Assembly: GCA_017654935.2 (NCBI GenBank)
Contig: CM065690.1
Location: forward strand, 18,541,540 to 18,605,539
Source of the DNA: Phymorhynchus buccinoides
Taxonomy: Eukaryota; Mollusca; Gastropoda; Neogastropoda; Raphitomidae
DNA: 64,000 bases
Direction of reading: 5' to 3'
Shown: positions 31,748 through 42,761 of the stretch, piece by piece
How the letters are laid out: each line of letters starts with the position of its first letter
Numbering within the stretch: the stretch's first letter is position 1
Program-made: the position numbers and the translations under genes
Notes under the pieces: generated by a model
What the model was told of the DNA's origin: nothing
Database searches by the model: none
The model's input: the letters and a program-made list of their open reading frames with translations, nothing else

Positions 31748-32865
31748 AGTTGTTTGAAAATAAAATAAAACAAACACAACAAAGGTGGAAGATACAAGAC
31801 GTGGACAAACAGTAAATATGAAAATGGGGTAGTGGGAGAATTAAAAAAGCACAAGTCAAGTTATTTTGAAAATATGTAAAATTTATAAAAAGTTTAATTT
31901 ATTATTAATGTTTGATAAAATAGCTATGGAGATATAAAAGTGTTGCGTTAAATATTACTTTGGTATTTTGGCCTGAGGTGAAAGAAACCAACCCTCCCAA
32001 GTTGATTAAAGCTTCAGGGCTATGAGTTAAAATTCAAGTTTTTATTTTATTATTAAAAACCAAATATGGCCCTTATATTATGTTAAAACAAACGTTTTAT
32101 ACAAATATTTACTTTTATTAACAAAAATATACATTATTTCTTTTATTTACAAAAGATTGAGAAAAAAGTTTATGTCCAGCCGGGGGGGAGCAAACTTCTC
32201 CACCGGGACTTCCCTGTCTAAAGTGACAGGGGAAATATTTACATCAAGGACAAAATATGTACAGATTTCTTTTCTTATTTAGGAGTGATAATATTTGGGG
32301 GGGTATTTTTAATTTATGGAAGGGTCCTTTTTATAATTTATTTTATTTAGAAGAGGGTTGGGGTATGAGGGTGGGGGGGGGACTCGGAGTGTATCAACGA
32401 CATGGCGGGGGGCGCACCTCCCGGGGAAGGACACGCAAGACATCCTTACGTCACCTCCCCGGGGGGCGGGCCACCCGATGCGGAGGTCCAACTCACGGAT
32501 CTTTAATTTAAGGGGGAAGAACCCTCACATTTAGTCATGTGGAAAAATAAGAGTATTGGTAAAATTTGTATAATTATTAGTCAACATTTGCAGCAATAAA
32601 ATTTCTTTGTTTTTTGATGCACTTAGAAATATGTAATTTGTAAAAGTCTTGTGATTAAAAAGGTAAATAAGAGAAAAACTATCCTTTGCAGTGTATACAG
32701 AGTGCGACAAAAACGCACTAATAGACCCCCGGCCAGCGTTCTAGCAAACCGGTCAGGTAATTATTAATTAGATTTAAACTATTCCGACAAACTTTTATTT
32801 AACAAACAATTGTTTGTAATTTGGGAGCATAAATTAAATAGGTTGTAATCTGTAAAATAATATAA
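31748..32865. other. intron between DIRS and LINE, no gene
   Basis: A/T-rich with a G/C-rich island at 32,385-32,490 (CTCCCGGGGAAGG, CTCCCCGGGGGG near-palindromes). No protein or RNA gene is recognised. Confidence 0.5.
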
Positions 32866-32939
32866 TATAATGAAAATTATGATATAATCTGTTATGATAA
32901 TTTGTTATAATATGGTATAATATGATATAATATGGTGTA

Positions 32940-33675
32940 ATATGGTGGGGGTAGCTAACGATTCTTACATACTCGAGGCGGAGGGAGGTAGGGAGAGGGG
33001 CCCCTCCTCCCCGCCCCGAGCAGTGGAAAGGCGTCGCTTAAGTAGTCCCAAAAAAGGGGGGGGAGCACCAACGCAATAGCGAGACGACTACGAAAGTGAC
33101 ATCCGGCGCGCACGCCGGACACGTGTCTACTGGGGTGAGAGGGAATTAAAAGAAAGTGGGCTCAAAAAAGCCACTTCAGCCCCTCGGGCACACTCTTAAT
33201 TAAAAAGGAAGAAAAAAGGGGGGGAAGGGGAGCTGGAGTGTAGACAGGTGTCCGGCCCACGGACCGGAGGTACCCCACCCCCACCATTTAAATAATGTCA
33301 AAATGACGCCGAAAGTTAACTATTACATTAATCGATTATACATGACATGATAAAAAAGATAAACAAATCGAGGGGATGGTTAGCGATTCGATCATGGGAG
33401 AGCGGGGGGGAGGGAGGGAGGAAGGGACCGAGACCCCTCCCCCCCGGCTCTAGCAGAGGAAAGTCGTCGTAAAGAGTCCGTGCTAAGTGAGCGGGGGGAC
33501 TCTGCTAGGCTGAAAAGGCGCCACGACTACGAAAGCGTCCCCCCCGGGTGGCGTTTCACGCGCGGGCCCATGCCTCAAAATCCAAGGGATAGGGCGTGGA
33601 CACTAGCGCCGGCCGACCCGAGGGGGGGCCCCACCCTCTCAATGCGAGACATGTACATAATCGGGTCATTTTAGC
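32940..33675 (-). repeat. LINE 3' UTR with two related G/C-rich modules
   Basis: Two modules at about 33,000-33,130 and 33,400-33,570 share, on the minus strand, CTTTCGTAGTCGT then a C/T-rich stretch, GACGcCTTTCC-type, CTGCT-GGGGC-GGGGAGGGG and ATCGnTAgCTA/ATCGCTAACCA. They look like a tandemly duplicated 3' structural element. Confidence 0.6.
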
Positions 33676-33679
33676 TTTT

Positions 33680-36600
33680 TTAGAAATTGTGGCCAAAAGA
33701 TGATTTCAAAATTGCCTCGGCAAACCAAACGAGTGGGGACCACTCCCTTGGACCAAAAGCAAAAATGGAGTTTTGGGTAAATGTAATATTGGCTGTTTTT
33801 AGTTGTTGAAAAAAGTTTGTAAATTGAAATTGAATATAATTACATGGGTTAAATAAGTGATCTAAATTTAGGGTTTTTTCGCATTCACAAGTAAGGTTTT
33901 TAAACTTACAGTAATGGGAACTGGTTCTGAGTCGAAATATTAGGGATTGAATTTTAGGTGTTACGGAGAGAAATAGCCCTCCCTGGACTATTTTATGATC
34001 CCAGGAGTGAGCTTTGGCATATATTTCCAATTCTTTGGCCCACTCCTGGGCAACTGAGGTTTTGAGTAAAGTTTTAATTTCCCTAACCGACAGATTGATG
34101 TTAACGACGCTGCCGGCTTGACCCGAAGCGGCCCTTTTGGCCTCTCTGTCGGCCGCGTCGTTACCTGCCAGGGCACAATGGGAGGGAATCCATACAAGTA
34201 AAACTGTTGTTCCTTTGAGATGTAATTGTTGCACTAGTCTATATTTCTTATTTCGTTTTTTATTTCGGACCGATTTTGATTATTTCCCTGTAAAGAGTGG
34301 ATTGAAGAAAGGGAATCTGAAAATATAACTATTTGTGTGGGGGAGTTGGGTAAATTATCAATAAATACCAGGGCTTCCAAAATGGCCCAGAGCTCAGCGG
34401 AAAAAATGGAAATATTATTATTTCATTGAAATGCTTTTGAAATTTTCAGGTCAGGGATACTAAAGGCACATCCTATTTGATGGTTACTTAATAGGGACCC
34501 ATCAGTAAATATGGATAAGTGTCTTAATTTATAGATTTTCTCCTTGGCTGCAACGGTTAAACGGTTCAGGTCATTCTGTTTGTCATATAAATGGTGAAGG
34601 GATATGTCAATGTCAGGGGGATCCCAGTCCCATTCGGGGGGTCTGTGTTGTGGAAAGGGTGCAATATTTTCCAAAAGGAGATCTGAACTTTCAAAACGTT
34701 TTTCCGAAAAGTCATAAATATTAATGTGTTTTCCAGTTGCAAACCAAGGATCCGAAAAGGAAGAAAGAAATTCTCCCTCCGAAAAGTTATTGGATGCGTG
34801 TACTCTAGTTAGAAATGTAGCACAATTTAATTTTAAAAGGTGGGTCAGTGGCAACCAGTCAATATCTCTGTATAATAGTTGGGTTACAGCGTATCTTGGG
34901 AGACGTAGGGCAGTTTTAAGCGCTTTAGTTTCCGCTCTTTGTAAAGTGGTTACATTAGTTTTGGTAAGAGAATAGTATGCTTCCATTCCATACGTTAGTC
35001 TAGATCTGACGAGCGTACGGACTAAATAAGTCAAAAATTTAGGGTCTTTAGCCCATGATTGTCTGGCTATTACTTTAATAAAATTTAATGCTTTAGAGGC
35101 TTTACTAGTCAGATGTTCAATGTGTTGAGTCCATGACAAACCTTTAGTCAGGATAACACCCAAAAATTTAACAGACTTGACTGCGTTTTTTACTTCGTCA
35201 AGAATTCTGAGACTGTAGTCACAGTCACCGTATGTGGAAAAAACCATAAAGTCACATTTATTAGGGGATAAGGTAAAGCCGTTATTATGTAAATATTCAA
35301 TGATTCTGTTAGTGTTAATTTGGTGAATTAATAGTTCAGGATCAAGATTGGTTTTATGGCCGCGGGGGGTGTTAATAGACCAGATGGCGATGTCATCCGC
35401 GTACATGGATATTTTACAATTTTTAAGTTTTAGTTTTGAAATATCATATATCATAATATTGAAAAGGGTGGGGGCTATTATGCTACCCTGGGGCACCCCC
35501 ATGTCAAGCTGATGAGCAGAGGAGACTGATTGGCCTACCCTGACTCGCATACTTCTGTTATGTAAAAAGGACATTATAAAGTTAAACATATTACCCTCAA
35601 TGCCGAGGTTGCTGAGTTTATCTAAGAGCCTCCCATGCCAGACGGAGTCGCATGCTCCTTTTATGTCAAAAAAGGTGGCAAAGACTTTTCTGCGACGTGC
35701 AAAAGATCGTCTGACGTGGGAGGTTAACCTTACTACTTGTTCCATACAATTTCTGTGTCTTCTAAAACCTGCTTGGAACTTGGGGATAATATTGTTTTTA
35801 TCGAGATAGTACTCGAGTCTGTTTTTTACGATACGTTCGTAGATCTTTCCAAGGTGGGGGGTGAGGGAGATGGGGCGGTAACTTTTGGGATCCCTAGCCG
35901 GCTTTCCAGGCTTAAGGATCCCAACCACCTGTGCTTCCTTCCAGGCTTGCGGCACGGTTCCCTCACCCCAACATCTGGAGTAAAAATCGTGAATTATTTT
36001 ACGAAACACTAAGGGGAGTTGTTTTATAATTTGATAGGAGATAGGATCATCTCCTGTTGCTTTACTGACTTTCTTAATTTGATTTATGGATGCAGCAAGC
36101 TCGGCAAATTTGAGTGGGGAATTAATATAGTGGGAGTTATCTTGTGATTTTACATGATGGGGATTACTTTGGCGTTTTATTTTTTCTTTAGTGGGAAGGA
36201 ATTTAATTTGACTAGCTTCGGCAAATGTCTCTGCCATAACATTTGCCGTTTCTAAGTTAGTTGTGGTAAATTTATTGTTTTTAATCACTCTGGGCTCCCT
36301 TACTTTATTCCGATTATTCATGCTTCTAAGCTTTTTCCAAGCCTTACTGAGGTCTCTGTAATCGAGGATTTCCTCTTTATTAAAGTAGTCCCGTTTAGCT
36401 TGATTAATAATATCATTACAGTATTCTTCCGCCTCTAACTTTAAAATATGATTAGGGGGGGTGGGATGTATGTCAAAGCGATTGCAAGCTTTTTTCTTTG
36501 CTTGTACTGCCCTTTTGACCTTCGTTCCACCATGGTTTACTTTTAGGTTTATTTGTATTTATTTGAGGCAAAAGGGGAATAGCTATATTACAGGCGTGCA

Positions 36601-36700
36601 AAACAGTTGTCCGTATATTGCCGTTTTTTTGGCCTTTGTGTATCACCCCCCGTGGGGCCACAAGCCAGTGTGGCTAAGCGCATCAAGTTGCTGTTCGGTC
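33680..36700 (-). pseudogene. LINE ORF2: reverse transcriptase and RNase H
   Basis: It begins around INTNKPKSKPWWN (about 36,530), the linker after a LINE endonuclease, with nothing of the endonuclease before it. RT motifs: SYRPISLTPHLGKIYERIV, FQAGFRRHRNC, TFFDIKGACDSVWH, GVPQGSIIAPTLFN, catalytic YADD (about 35,395), KFLGVILTKGLSW. RNase H: IFTDGSL, SAELWAILEAL, FSDSLSS, WIPSHCALAGNDAADREAK. A TGA at 34,423-34,425 and a frameshift near 34,245 interrupt RNase H; a frame break near 36,480 precedes RT. It ends SSFGHNF at 33,680. In I-type elements this enzyme copies the RNA at the nicked target; this copy cannot. Confidence 0.88.
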
Positions 36701-36749
36701 CCATAGAGATGGCTGTTGGGTTACTAGATGGAGGGAAGAGGGAGACTAG

Positions 36750-38677
36750 TCCCTCGAGTAATCATTCTGGCTTGTTCGTTGTTCTAGCTTTCGCCATGTG
36801 TGTGAGAATGTCTGTCATAAGGGTTTCGGCTGTGTGTTTTCCTGATTGTTGATCGCGATTAAATTCAGAAGGGGGAGGGCATTGGGGTCGAGTGGTCGTT
36901 GTCGTAGAGGAGTGTGGTTGTCTGATGTCAGTTTGTGTGTCTGTAGGTGTGAGTGCTTTGAAGAGTCTGTCCATGTGTGTTGTCAGTTTTTCAATGGCTG
37001 TTGTCATGTGTCGGTTTATCTGTTCAGTCACCAACGTCTCAATCTGATGTAAGGTTGCTTTTTTTGTCAGTTGTTGTTTTCTCTCAAGTGCCTTAAGTCG
37101 AAGGGCACGAGTTTGTGTGCTAGTCAGTCTGGGTCTAGTTGGGTATCTGACTCTGGGGGGTCTGTTTGAGTGGGGGGGGGTTGATGAGGGGAACGTGGGG
37201 GCGGGCGTTCCTTTCATTGTTGAATTATTTCCCTTGTTATTGGTTGTGTTTACGTTGGGGGCAGGTTGTTTTTTGGGTGGGGTATGTGGTTTTGTCAACA
37301 CACTAGCGTATGTGTTGTTTGCTGATGTGGGCTTGGGCTCTGTGTTCCACCAGGGGTCAAGTTGTAATTGGGGGGGGGGGGGGGGGTGGGGGGGTCATCA
37401 GGGGGGGGGGGGGGGGGGGGGGGGGGGAGGGGGGTAGTACTTTTGATTGTTTTTCTGTTTCCAGTGCCTGTTTGGCCCGGCGGATTGCTTCTGAGTAGGG
37501 GATAAACACCTCGGCCCTGATTTTATTGGCTTTGAGGTGAAGCTGGTATTCTGGGCAGCCATTGTATGCGGCGGAATGCGGGCCCCCACAGTTGATGCAT
37601 TTAGCTGTGGTGGCCTCACAGTCCTTGGCCACATGACCGGACCCTGTGCATTTTGTGCATATGAGCTTCTTTGCACGGCACTGTTCGGCATTGTGGCCGT
37701 ACCGTGCACACTGTCTACATCTCCTGACAGGGGCAACAAAGGGATAAACACTATATTCGGTAGCAGAGATCTGAATGTATGATGGCAAGGTTGGATTATT
37801 AAAAGTGATTTTAAGGGCCCTGGAGTTCGACCCGTCCCTGTTTCTCAGACGCATGATGGATTTGGCGTTTTCAATATAGGGAAGTAGGTCTTGGGCGTCC
37901 TCACCGAGGGGTATAGGTTTGATCACCCCCTCAGTGGTGGCGGTTGGTATGTAACATTTAATTGGGATATTTGATATTTGCTGCAACCGAGCCAGTCGGG
38001 TTTGCTGATCGGCGGACTGACACCCGATCAGCCAGCGGTTGTTGGCCAGGGGTCTCCTTGACTGTTTATAAAATTCCAATGGAGCCCTTCCACATTTTCA
38101 TGGCGGACACGGGGCCAATACCACTGATGGTGGCTGGCCCCGTACATAGATCCTGTACAATGACAGGAAACCTGACAAATGTGGGTGGTGGTAGGGGCTG
38201 GTTGGAATGAGATGGTTTGTATGGGCGTGGTGGTACATTTTTCTGGGGGTTCTGTTTTTGTTGTTGGTCCTCTGACTTAGCTCGGGGGATTTTGAATTTG
38301 TGGACATGGCCATCTCTACTTCGTTTGTTTGATTGTTTGTGCTGGCAATTGTGTCCATGCTGTTGGAGGCACGAACAGGGGTCGTGACCTCTCTGTCGTG
38401 TTCCTCCTCGTGATCTGCGTGAGTTTCGGGGTCAGAATGGGTTTGAGAGCGAGCGCTCTCTCCCTCCATGTTTCTGAGCTCTTCTTTCGGTTTTTTTGGG
38501 GGTCTTTTTCTTTTGTGGGACTGGGACTGGACCCTGACCCTGGTTTTCTCAGTCTTTTACGGGAGGGAGTGAAAAGGACAAAGACCCCCTCTGTTGTTGA
38601 CGCTCTTGGCGTGGTGTTGTTGTCGCTAAAGACTGCGTCGTCTGGCGAGTTATTTGGCGATTCCTGTACTATTTGTT

Positions 38678-38718
<41 letters not shown>

Positions 38719-38850
38719 GGGGGAGGGGGGTGGGGGGGGGGGGGGGAGGGGGGGGGGGGGGGGGGGGGGGTGGGGGGGGGCGCGGCGGGCCTGAGGGGGG
38801 GGGGGGGGTCTGCCTCCCCCCTAGCTTTGTCTGGCTTTCACTCATTTTAA
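36750..38850 (-). pseudogene. LINE ORF1: gag-like with three CCHC knuckles
   Basis: It starts MSESQTKLGG at about 38,845, then a polyproline run coded by the long C tract. A frame change follows within it to a polar region, and another near 38,100 leads into SADQQTRLARLQQI. The central part carries CRQCARYGHNAEQC, CTKCTGSGHVAKDC and CINCGGPHSAAYNGC, three CCHC zinc knuckles typical of I-clade ORF1, at about 37,570-37,725. After a second polyproline stretch (37,370-37,435) the C-terminal part (37,301-36,762) is Thr/Gln-rich with a helix ALERKQQLTKKATLHQIETL. The length changes of the C tracts have wrecked the frame. Confidence 0.8.
38680..38815. repeat. poly-G (poly-C) tract inside ORF1; second at 37369-37435
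   Basis: Nearly pure G with few interruptions over about 130 bp, and a shorter run at 37,369-37,435. Both code for polyproline on the minus strand; lengths may be affected by sequencing error. Confidence 0.95.
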
Positions 38851-39085
38851 CACTATGAAAATTTTTTATGTACACATCCAAGAAACAAAAGACATGGGAA
38901 AAATCATAAAGGGAAAGTGGGTAAAATATTGGGTTAGAAAAAATATATATATACACACAAAATATTTATCAATGCGGCCTGCCGAGCCAAGAGGAACTAC
39001 ACTTTACTTGTTAATTTTCGACCCCAGCGAAACTCGGGACTCGAGCAAGCTCGAGATTTTAATGTACCGACTTTTTAAATCTTTG

Positions 39086-39670
39086 AAGGCTGGGAGGAAA
39101 GGGCCCGGAGCCCCTGTGGTCCCGTAGAGTAGAAGGGGCGTCGCATGGAGTGAAGTCCTATTTAGGCAGTGGCGAGCATTGATATTGACGGGTGGGTGGT
39201 GGTGGGGCAACGCGGCTCCTCTTCTTTTCTTCGCCTGCGGTGGTAGGCAGGCAAGCTGAGCAGAGTAGCGTGACTGCGTTGCGCTGTGGCTTTCTTCGCT
39301 TCTCTTCTTTTTCACGTTCTCGCTTGAGCTGAGCTGAGCTGTTGTCGCTTCGGCGGCCAACCTTTTCTTTTCTAAATTTTTGTAGGCTGGGAGGAAAGGG
39401 CCCGGAGACGGAGTCCCCGTGGTCCCGTAGTGTAAAGGGAGCGTGGTATGGAGCGAAGTCCTCTTTAGGCAGTGGCGAGCATTGATATTGACGGGTGGGT
39501 GGGTGGTGGTGGTGGTGGGGCAACGCGGCTCCTCTTTTTTTCTTTGCTTTGCAGTAGTAGGCAGGCAAGCTGAGCAGTGTAGCGTGACTGCTTTTGCGCT
39601 GTGGCTTTCTTATCTTCTCTTTCTTTTTTCTCGTTCTCGCTTGAGCTGTTGTCGCTTCGGCGGCCAACCT
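39086..39670 (-). repeat. two 297-bp tandem monomers upstream of LINE ORF1
   Basis: GGCTGGGAGGAAAGGGCCCGG starts at 39,088 and 39,385. Both copies hold GGCAGTGGCGAGCATTGATA and end TTGTCGCTTCGGCGGCCAACC. Position 5' of a minus-strand LINE suggests promoter monomers, but they could be an unrelated duplication. Confidence 0.8.
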
Positions 39671-39734
39671 CTGAATCCTTCGTATTGGTTTCTTCGGTCG
39701 CGAGGTAAGTATGGGAATCGACTTCGGCTTCGGC

Positions 39735-39895
39735 CTGTTGCAAAGAATGCCCACAGTGAACATTCAAAAACTGAGCTAGAAGACTTTCTCCAAGAGAAAG
39801 GTTGTCCTCTTTGCACCAGATTGAAAGTCCACAATAAAAGCCAAACCAGCACTTAATTCAAAAGAAAATGATAAAAATCTTGTGTAAAATAAAAA
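39735..39895 (-). repeat. inverted arm of the hammerhead element
   Basis: TGCAAAGAATGCCCACAGTG ... TTGTCCTCTTTGCACCAGATTG ... TTGTGTAAAAT is the reverse complement of 40,160-40,320, so this end can fold back on the first tandem unit. Confidence 0.85.
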
Positions 39896-40316
39896 AAATA
39901 ATAATGTTCTAAAATGTTCTAGATATGTTTCTATAAATGTTTCTATAAATGTTTTTGGAAGAAGGAAAGCGTATCAGTCTACCTGATCCAGGCACACCTC
40001 TCTACAATTCCTCTCCTCACCGGGAGTATGTTGGTGTTTTACTACGATTTCTATGACCTCCCTTATTGAATCCTTCACTGGATCCACCAACATGGCATCC
40101 CATCTCTTCTACTCTCTTCGAGGGATTGTAACTTTAGAACATTATTATTATTTTTGTTATTTTACACAAGATTGTTACCATTTCTTTTTGAATTAAGTGC
40201 TGGTTTGTTTTTTTTATTGTGGACTTTCAATCTGGTGCAAAGAGGACAACCTTTCTCTTGTAGAAAGTCTTCTAGCTCAGTTTGAATGTTCACTGTGGAC
40301 ATACTTTGCAGGCCGA

Positions 40317-40366
40317 TATGCAGACTGAAGAGTCTTTCTCAAAGACGAAACAGCTGTCTTTGCATA
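40317..40366 (+). ncRNA. hammerhead ribozyme, unit 1
   Basis: Stem I TATGCAGA (40,317-40,324) with TTTGCATA (40,359-40,366); core CTGAAGA; stem II GTCTTT/AAAGAC with loop CTC; GAAA; CAGCTG as minimal stem III; GTC at 40,356-40,358 with predicted cleavage after 40,358. The palindromic stem III suggests it works best as a dimer. Confidence 0.92.
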
Positions 40367-40979
40367 GGCATTGTCTATCTCCCCCATTGGGAGAAAAAGT
40401 AAATCAGCACATTATTTTCTTTTATTCTTTTCAGAACACAGAACAAATCGTAAAGTTAAAATTAAAGTTATTCAGTTTCTTTCTTAGGCTCACAAACTTA
40501 AATATTGGACACAAAACAAGTTTTTTTCAAGCAAACTACTATTATATATAAGAGGAAAGTTTAATGGTTTTGGTTGTTTTTTTTTCTTCAATTCTTGTAC
40601 GTTTTTATATTATACTTGGAAGAAGGGAAAGCTGCATCAGTCTACCTGATCCAGGCACACCTCTCTACATTCCTCCTCACTGGGAGTATGTTGGTGTTTA
40701 CTAACGATTTCTATGACCTCCCCTTTATTGAATCCTTCACTGGATCCACCAACATGGCATCCCATCTCTTCTACTCTCTTCGAGGGATTGTTAACTTTAG
40801 AAAAACATTATTTTTTTTGTTATTTTACACAAGATTTGTTACCATTTCTTTTTTAATTAAGTGCTGGTTTGCTTTTATTGTGGACTTTCAAATCTGGTGC
40901 AAAGAGGACAACCTTTCTCTTGTAGAAAGTCTTCTAGCTCAGTTTGAATGTTCACTGTGGACATACTTTTGCAGGCCGA

Positions 40980-41029
40980 TATGCAGACTGAAGAGTCTTT
41001 CTCAAAGACGAAACAGCTGTCTTTGCATA
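40980..41029 (+). ncRNA. hammerhead ribozyme, unit 2
   Basis: Identical 50-nt sequence to the copy at 40,317. Predicted cleavage follows 41,021, exactly 663 nt after the first site. Confidence 0.92.
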
Positions 41030-41374
41030 GGCATTGTCTATCTCCCCCATTGGGAGAAAAAGTAAATCAGCACATTATTTTTTTCTTTTATTCTTTTCAG
41101 AACACAGAATTAAATTGTAAAGTTAAAGAAAAAATTAAAGTTATTCAGTTTCTTTCTTACTTACTTACTTAGGCTTTACAAACTTAAATATTGGACACAA
41201 AACAAGTTTTTTTCAAGCAAAACTATATATATAAGAGGAAAGTTTTTAATGGTGTGTGTTGTGTTTTTTCTTCTTCAATTCTTGAATGTTTCTTATATAT
41301 ATATATAAAAAGTAATATAGAAAAAGTATAGAAAAAGATAGTATATAGAAAAAGATAACCATATATATAGGTAT

Positions 41375-41725
41375 GAACAAATTTCAGTATACTGCTGGCA
41401 CCATTCCCCCCAGCCTACGGGACTCAAAAGTTAGAGCATTTGAAATGCAATAATAATAGAATTTTATGAAACTTTTTTTGTCCCTATGTCTTTGATGTGA
41501 ACATTTAAAAATCAAAACCAGTTAAAATAATTTGGTGTTTGATTATGTTCTTTAAAAAAAAAAAAAAGATGAAATAAAGAGTGCTAGATTAGTTTTTCCT
41601 CCTTATTAGGGAGGCAATGGCAGAACCCAGCCGAGGACAGCTGTTTCGACTCTAGGGAGTCTTCATCAGCTCGGCAGTTGATTGAAGACTCCCCTAGAGT
41701 CGGAAACAGCTTCCGCAAAATTGTA
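41375..41725 (-). mobile_element. second hammerhead-element family, copy A
   Basis: Matches 55,680-55,985 over TGCTGGCACCATTCCCC, GTTAGAGCATTTGAAATGC, AAAGAGTGCTAG and AGGGAGGCAATGGCAGAA. It keeps the order of the 663-bp family (GTGCT-AGATTAGTTTTTCCTCC, GGGAG, CAATG, ribozyme) though the sequence differs. 41,680-41,720 carries a decayed inverse ribozyme (GAAGACTCCCCTAGAGTCGG, AAACAGCTTCC). Confidence 0.8.
41630..41675 (-). ncRNA. hammerhead ribozyme, second family
   Basis: Minus strand: stem I GCCGAG/CTCGGC (6 bp), CTGATGA, stem II GACTC-CCTA-GAGTC (5 bp), GAAA, CAGCTG, GTC. The core matches the consensus at every position, while the stems differ from the other family but keep pairing. Confidence 0.93.
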
Positions 41726-41899
41726 CTGTACAAGTCTGACAAATGCAGTTGTGTTGTGAGGATGCAGATATGCATGCATGTGTTGAAAACTTGATCTTCA
41801 TCAAGTTTTCTTTTGACATCCATCCATCCGTCATCTGAGAGCCATTTGCAAAACATTTAACGCCATTGCCGTTTCCCAAGCCCGGATGAAAAAGGAGGA

Positions 41900-42265
41900 G
41901 GGTTGGGCGAGGGGTTAGCAGCTTACCCCTCCCTGTCAAAAACCTTACTGCTACAAAAACGCCAACAAGAGATCCAACAAACATGGCGGTACTGTGAGAG
42001 GATGGACCTTCACCTTAGAGGACTTATAACGCGGAGTGGTGAAAGCCGGAGAAGTCTGGAAGCCACTCAGCCGACTACCATTCTTTCAACCAGGGCAACC
42101 ACCATTATCGGAACATGGAATGTGAGGACCATGTACGAGGCAGAGGAAGACAGCACAGTTTTTGCTGCAGAGATGAAGACATAATGGCCTCGACATCTTA
42201 GGAATCAGCGAGGCAAGATGGACAGGCCAGCAGTCAAAAAAGACTTTCTACAGGAGAGTTGTTGC
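41900..42265 (+). mobile_element. RTE/BovB-like LINE endonuclease start
   Basis: The frame 41,903-42,184 ends with TTIIGTWNVRTMYEAEEDST then AAEMKT and a stop; the next frame continues RHLRNQRGKMDRPA, a corruption of the usual LDILGISEARWTGSGQ. IGTWNVRTMYEAGKT opens the endonuclease of many RTE-like LINEs. Only the first ~100 codons remain. It lies 500 bp upstream of the transmembrane exon. Confidence 0.75.
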
Positions 42266-42269
42266 TGTT

Positions 42270-42745
42270 TTCAGGCCATGAAGAGGACAGCGCTTTTACC
42301 ATTGTTTAACATTAATTGGTCATAAGGGCGAAGCAGAAAGTCTGAGAGTTGTGCAATAAATTATTTTCTACAGCAATGGAAAATAATCATGGCACAGCTT
42401 TGTCTTTTGTGGAAGACAATGACTTTCTTCTTCTTCTGCGTTTTCAGGCCATATGGCCATAATCAATGGGTAAGGTACATATGTGTCCGTTTTCCAGTTT
42501 TTTCGCATTTCTTGCTACGCAACTCAATGCGCTTACCCCACACCAGGTGTCCTCAAAGAGTCCTTGGGATTGGGGATGTGCCCCGAGCAAGGCATCTCTG
42601 CTATTTGATTTTAGCCAAGCCTTCCAGAATTAGTAGCTGCCCCCCCGTTCTACTATCTCGCCAGTTATAGTAGTCAGAAATGACTGGCATACAAAGAAAA
42701 TAAGTTTGTGTGTATGTGTGTGACGCTCTCACTTTACTCTTGGCA
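42270..42745. other. intron with short dispersed repeat
   Basis: 42,420-42,500 (TTCTTCTTCTTCTGCGTTTTCAGGCC, CCATAATCAATGGGTAAGG) is an inverse copy of 12,215-12,295. No gene until the next acceptor. Confidence 0.55.
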
Positions 42746-42761
42746 TGTGTGTGGTGTCAAG

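Larger units (their letters stand above)
32870..39670 (-). mobile_element. I-clade-like LINE, endonuclease missing
   Basis: A minus-strand non-LTR element. From its 5' end (high coordinates): tandem 297-bp monomers, ORF1 with three CCHC knuckles, ORF2 with reverse transcriptase and RNase H, a long G/C-rich 3' UTR, and an A/T repeat tail (TATAATACCA-like, 32,880-32,945). RNase H after RT plus a triple-knuckle ORF1 fits the I/Nimb group. ORF2 starts just before the KPWWN linker, so the endonuclease (about 700 bp) is deleted. Several stops and frameshifts make it inactive. Assigning the monomers to it is inference. Confidence 0.82.
39950..41290 (+). mobile_element. tandem dimer of a 663-bp hammerhead element
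   Basis: Two head-to-tail copies (about 39,954-40,614 and 40,615-41,285) share CAGTCTACCTGATCCAGGCA, CTTCACTGGATCCACCAACA, the ribozyme and a CAATTCTTG tail. No convincing protein frame. Non-autonomous retroelements with tandem hammerheads are known as retrozymes in plants and animals, and Penelope-like elements also carry hammerheads. Which of these supplies the enzymes here cannot be told. Confidence 0.85.

Noticed and set aside
39158..39763. 201-codon minus-strand frame with repeated ATTAQARTRKK
   Set aside because: Open because of the two 297-bp monomers; no conserved domain and a shadow of a repeat.
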